This document shows positions 4,330 through 5,564 of a stretch of DNA of 5,564 bases, piece by piece. Source of the DNA: Mageeibacillus sp. UBA5747 (GTDB taxonomy: Bacteria > Bacillota > Clostridia > Saccharofermentanales > UBA5734); NCBI GenBank assembly GCA_002419145.1, contig DIFN01000075.1:28770-34333 (forward strand), in the 5' to 3' direction. How positions within the stretch are numbered: position 1 is the stretch's first letter; each line of letters starts with the position of its first letter. The notes under the pieces are model-generated. The model searched no databases. It was given only the letters and a program-made list of their open reading frames with translations, and had not been told where the DNA came from. The position numbers and the translations under genes were made by a program.

Positions 4330-5564
4330 TCAGGACACGCCGCCGGTCAGGGTTTCAAGATAGGAAACCGCTGCTGCCAGCTGGGTGTCTTCCGCAGCCG
4401 TCAGCTGGGGGATCGATTTTCCTGCGGCCTGTTCCGGCAGTTCGACGATCTGGTCCGGCTCAAGGCCGATGCCTTCGATGCTGGAGCCGCCGGGCAAATA
4501 ATATAGGAAATTCGTGACATTGATCGACGAACCATCGGCCAGGTTGAAGGTCAGCGTGCCGGATCCTTTGCCATAGGACTGGATGCCAATGATTTCGGCG
4601 AGGTCAAGGTCGCGCAGGCAGCCGGTAAACAGTTCCGAGGCGCTGGCTGAAAACTCATTGATCAGGATGGCATAACGCATGTCGGCCGGCACACCCATGC
4701 TGGCATCGGATGTCCATTCCTGAGTGAACGGCTTCCCATCCTGGCGGCCTTCGATCCGGGCAATTTCGGTCTTGGGCAGCAGGTAATCGAGCATTGCAAT
4801 GACTTCATTGGCAAGGCCACCGCTGTTGTTGCGCAAATCAAAAACAATGTGGCGGGCTCCCTGTGCCTTCAGATCCTCGATTGCCCGAATGAAAAGATCA
4901 GCCACTCCAGTCGAAAATTCCGAGATCCGGACATAGCCAGTCTCTGGATTGATCATGCGATGACTGACGCTGGCCGAAGTGATCGAGCGGCGCTCTACCT
5001 GAATCTTGAAGCGATTGTTGGCAGACGGGCGGTACATCTCCAGTTCCACCATCGTCCCTTCTTCACCGCGCACCAGAACAGCCAGCTGAGTGATGTCCCG
5101 GATCATCTCGACGGACTCGCCATCCACGGCGATGAAAATGTCACCGGCGCGCAAATCTGCCTTTTCGGCTGGGCTGTCTGCAATCACCTCGGTGATTTCC
5201 ACCTGCAAAGCGGTGTTGAAGGCCACAATGGCGCCGATGCCGACATAATTGCCACTCATGGACTGGGCAATCTGCTGTGTCTGCTCGGCATCGAGGTACA
5301 TGGTGTATGGGCTGTCCATTTCATTGACCAGGCCACTGGTCATAGCCGCCAGCATCTCAGCATCGGTCAGATCTTTGTAGTAGTTCTTGTCCAAGGTGTT
5401 GTAAACCGAGCGGAACTTATCCAACGCGGCCCTGGTTTCCTCGTCACTGGCAAACTGGATGCCGAGGGACTGGGCATTGGGGGCTGGCAACAGCGGCACC
5501 CCTGCTCGCATCAGGGCAAAGACGCCGCCACTGACGGTCAGGGTGAACGTCAGGGCCATGGTGA
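4330..5564 (-). CDS. S41 family C-terminal processing peptidase with PDZ domain, 5' end missing
   Basis: This is a carboxy-terminal processing protease of the CtpA/CtpB/Tsp type, which cleaves exported proteins and acts outside the cytoplasmic membrane. The first in-frame ATG (5559) opens MALTFTLTVSGGVFALM, which looks like the inside of an N-terminal membrane anchor. The frame stays open to the window edge, so the true start probably lies beyond it. Numbering from that ATG: N-terminal helical part 40-100, PDZ domain about 103-180 (NYVGIG, SPAEKADLRAGD), then the protease core with FDLRNNSGG (240-248) and the nucleophile motif FSASASE (303-309), likely Ser306. The lysine is in SYGKG (Lys331), 25 residues later as in the family. 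Four residues after the lysine, where CtpB has its catalytic Gln, this protein has Thr335. It is first in a run with the methyltransferase and hslO. Substrate unknown. Confidence 0.93.
   Translation of the reverse strand, partial: TMALTFTLTVSGGVFALMRAGVPLLPAPNAQSLGIQFASDEETRAALDKFRSVYNTLDKNYYKDLTDAEMLAAMTSGLVNEMDSPYTMYLDAEQTQQIAQSMSGNYVGIGAIVAFNTALQVEITEVIADSPAEKADLRAGDIFIAVDGESVEMIRDITQLAVLVRGEEGTMVELEMYRPSANNRFKIQVERRSITSASVSHRMINPETGYVRISEFSTGVADLFIRAIEDLKAQGARHIVFDLRNNSGGLANEVIAMLDYLLPKTEIARIEGRQDGKPFTQEWTSDASMGVPADMRYAILINEFSASASELFTGCLRDLDLAEIIGIQSYGKGSGTLTFNLADGSSINVTNFLYYLPGGSSIEGIGLEPDQIVELPEQAAGKSIPQLTAAEDTQLAAAVSYLETLTGGVS

Overview
This window reads as ordinary chromosomal DNA from a bacterium, most likely a Firmicute of the class Clostridia. 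The evidence is the strong AGGAGG-type Shine-Dalgarno sites, the Firmicutes-type L3, L4 and S10 proteins, a YqeM-like methyltransferase and a clostridial-style membrane-anchored S41 protease. Base composition looks moderately GC-rich (judged by eye, not counted). All real genes are on the minus strand, so transcription runs from high to low coordinates. The long open frames on the plus strand are shadows of these genes.

Upstream block (5564 down to 2582): the 3' part of an S41 C-terminal processing peptidase gene, a class I SAM-dependent methyltransferase and hslO (Hsp33, a redox-regulated chaperone). The protease and methyltransferase genes are 18 nt apart. The methyltransferase and hslO overlap by 4 nt (ATGA). 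They are probably one transcript.

Intergenic region (2581 to 2188, 394 nt): it contains no convincing gene. It holds a well-formed SigA-type promoter (TTGCAT, 17 nt, TATATT) and about 295 nt of predicted leader RNA ahead of rpsJ. This leader contains several inverted repeats. One is a terminator-like two-tier hairpin followed by a short U-rich run, with a competing upstream pairing partner. No clear terminator for hslO is visible, so read-through into the ribosomal operon is possible.

Ribosomal block (2187 down to 1): the start of the S10 operon in canonical order, rpsJ (S10), rplC (L3), rplD (L4), rplW (L23) and the first 38 codons of rplB (L2). Each gene has a strong ribosome binding site and rplD and rplW are joined by a TAATG junction. 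The one unusual gap is the 100 nt between rpsJ and rplC, which carries interlocking inverted repeats and a hairpin just before the rplC ribosome binding site.

I see no mobile element, CRISPR array, tRNA or rRNA, and no obviously new multigene system. The best candidates for undescribed biology are the two non-coding stretches, as possible cis-regulatory RNAs of the S10 operon, and the altered active-site neighbourhood of the S41 protease.
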